Assembly (NCBI RefSeq): GCF_024586455.1
Contig: NC_065919.1
Coordinates: forward strand, 35,936,839-36,000,838
Origin: Bactrocera neohumeralis
Lineage: Eukaryota > Arthropoda > Insecta > Diptera > Tephritidae
Direction of reading: 5' to 3'
Length of the DNA stretch: 64,000 nucleotides
The position numbers and the translations under genes are program-made. Below the pieces are notes generated by a model. It did not search any database, was not told where the DNA came from, and saw only the letters and a list, made by a program, of their open reading frames with translations. How positions within the stretch are numbered: position 1 is the first letter of the stretch; each line of letters begins with the position of its first letter. Below, one piece after another: positions 62,427 to 64,000 of this stretch.

Positions 62427-63999
62427 ATGACATATAAAGCTTTAAATGATGATGAGATATTTGAAATTCTTGCAAATTGTTCTGATATTGAAGATGGAAA
62501 TGAGTGCCAGTGTGAAGATATGGTGGAATATGATGTCGAAAAGGTGGATGGAAATACTTTTGAAGTGATAGAACGGGAAATTATTCCAGATTGCGGTGAA
62601 GCCTTAGATGAAGTGTTACATTTGGAATTGCCGCTTATCACTGAGGCCGAAATATCTAGAATGGGTATATCAGTTGATAATGAGCAGCCAAGGTCAAGCA
62701 TACAAACTTCATTGACCTTCACAGCAAAGAAGGCTATTTCTTGGAGAAAAAATCTAATAGAACATTCTTCGACAGCAATTCAGTTTGAACGTACACAAGA
62801 TGCTGCAGATATTGAAATTGGTACACCATATTCATATTTTAAAAAATACCTTACTGATGATTTCTTCATTGGAACTGCGTATCATACCAATTTATATGCT
62901 CAACAGAAAGGTCAATTAAATTTCACGGAGTGCTCAGTCAATGAAGTTCGAATTGTTTTTGCACATCATATAATGATGGGGGTTTTAAAATTTCCGAGAG
63001 TTGAAATGTTTTACGATCCTTCGCTTGGAATATCATTTTTCAGAGAGAATATGACCAGAAAACGTTTTTTTTTTTTCTATTAGAAATAATTTACATTTGG
63101 TTGATGTTATGGACAAAAAAGGGCAGAATAGAGATCGACTTTTTAAAGTTCAACCAATAATAAACACAGTGAGAAATCGTCTTTGGAGCCTACCATTGGA
63201 GGAAAATCTCTGTATTGATGAACAAATCATTCCATTTAAAGGGAAGTTCGTAGCAAAACAATACATAAAAGGAAAGCCCACCCCATGGGGAATCAAAGTT
63301 TTTTTTTATGCGGTAAAAGTGGAATTCCGTAAGATTTTCTTATTTATCAAGGATCGACAACTCCATTAGAAAAAAAAAATAGTGAAGGATGTTGGTTTCG
63401 GTTCTGCTGTTGTTCTTGATCTATGTCAACGGATTCCAAGTATGGCCATTGGTCACAATCTATTTTTCGACAACTACTTTCCTTCTTACCAGCTTTTCAA
63501 AATATTGAAGCAACGCAAAATTAATGCCGCCGGAACCATTCGTGTTAATAGATTCGCTAATCCCAAACTTCCTAGTGAGAAAGAAATGAAATCAAGAGGG
63601 CGAGGGTTTTCTGCTAAATGCATTGACGCAAATGGTGTTGTACCTATCACTCGTTGGTATGACAATAAAGTCATCAACCTGGGGTCGAGTTTTGTTGGAA
63701 TTGGAGTTAAAGATAAGGCTAAACGGTGGGAAAAAGATTCTAATGAATTTATATGCTTTGACAGACCACAAGTTCAATATTACCGCATTGACATTCGTTC
63801 TGTCAAGTGGACACTTCGCGTGATAATGCACTTTGTGGATTTGTCTTTGACAGCGGCATGGTTGGAATATAGACGCGACTGTACATTGAAGAATATTCCA
63901 AAGAAAAATGTAAAGGACTCCATGAGTTTTAGGATCGCTGTAGCAACAACATTGCTTTCTGCAGAACAGGAAAATACACAAGGGGATATAGCACGTAAA
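62427..63999 (+). mobile_element. piggyBac-type transposase, frameshifted, runs off the edge
   Basis: From the ATG at 62427 the frame reads MTYKALNDDEIFEILANC, with an acidic N-terminal part, then YFKKYLTDDFFIGTAYHTN. At the T-run near 63065 it breaks. The next frame holds ENLCIDEQIIPFKGK (first catalytic Asp). After another break near 63369 comes GHNLFFDNYFPSY (second Asp) and later HFVDLSLTAAWLEYRRDC (third). The order and spacing match the DDE domain of piggyBac-derived transposases. Two frameshifts and a stop make it a pseudogene copy. It lies in the Scr intron on the same strand as Scr. The right end is outside the window and the left end was not identified. Confidence 0.85.
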
Positions 64000-64000
64000 C

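Noticed and set aside
1..64000. mir-10, tRNA, rRNA and CRISPR arrays
   Set aside because: I looked for the miR-10 mature sequence, tRNA-like cloverleafs and regularly spaced repeats and noticed none. In flies mir-10 lies on the other side of Scr, which would be outside this window.

Overview
The window is 64 kb of animal DNA from a higher fly, most likely a tephritid-type schizophoran. It carries the ftz-Scr interval of the Antennapedia complex. Two developmental genes are certain: fushi tarazu (minus strand, two coding exons, complete, 590 residues) at the left, and the first coding exon of Sex combs reduced (plus strand, with the YPWM hexapeptide) at the right. They are transcribed away from each other, as in Drosophila, with about 54 kb between their start codons. 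The Scr homeobox exon lies beyond the right edge. The species was not identified; the assignment rests on the homeotic proteins and on the repeat content.

Layout. 1-3.5 kb: ftz 3' flank with an old DINE-type repeat interrupted by an RTE LINE fragment. 3.5-5.4 kb: ftz. 5.4-7 kb: ftz promoter side, with a CAGGTAG (Zelda-type) site, a TAGGTAG site and an FTZ-F1 consensus. 7-41 kb: gene-free DNA crowded with decayed transposable elements. These are DINE/mini-me-type repeats of two families, an internally deleted mariner with intact ends, a LINE remnant with an RNase H tail, an almost full-length but dead RTE LINE, and further mariner/Tc1 relics. 41-45 kb: few repeats and a good splice donor at 45014/45015; this is the best candidate for the non-coding Scr leader exon. 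45-59.6 kb: probably the first Scr intron. It holds more mariner/Tc1 relics and a DINE copy that carries a nested PIF/Harbinger-like element with perfect 13-bp ends. 59.6-60.6 kb: Scr coding exon. 60.6-64 kb: the following Scr intron, with a short inverted-repeat element and a frameshifted piggyBac transposase that runs to the window edge.

How the parts work together. Ftz is a pair-rule factor that in Drosophila acts with the nuclear receptor FTZ-F1. Here it keeps the LRSLL receptor-binding box and has no YPWM. Scr is a true homeotic selector for labial and first thoracic identity and keeps YPWM for Extradenticle binding. No other host protein-coding gene, tRNA, rRNA or CRISPR array was found. 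The greater spacing relative to Drosophila is largely explained by transposable elements inserted between conserved gene ends.
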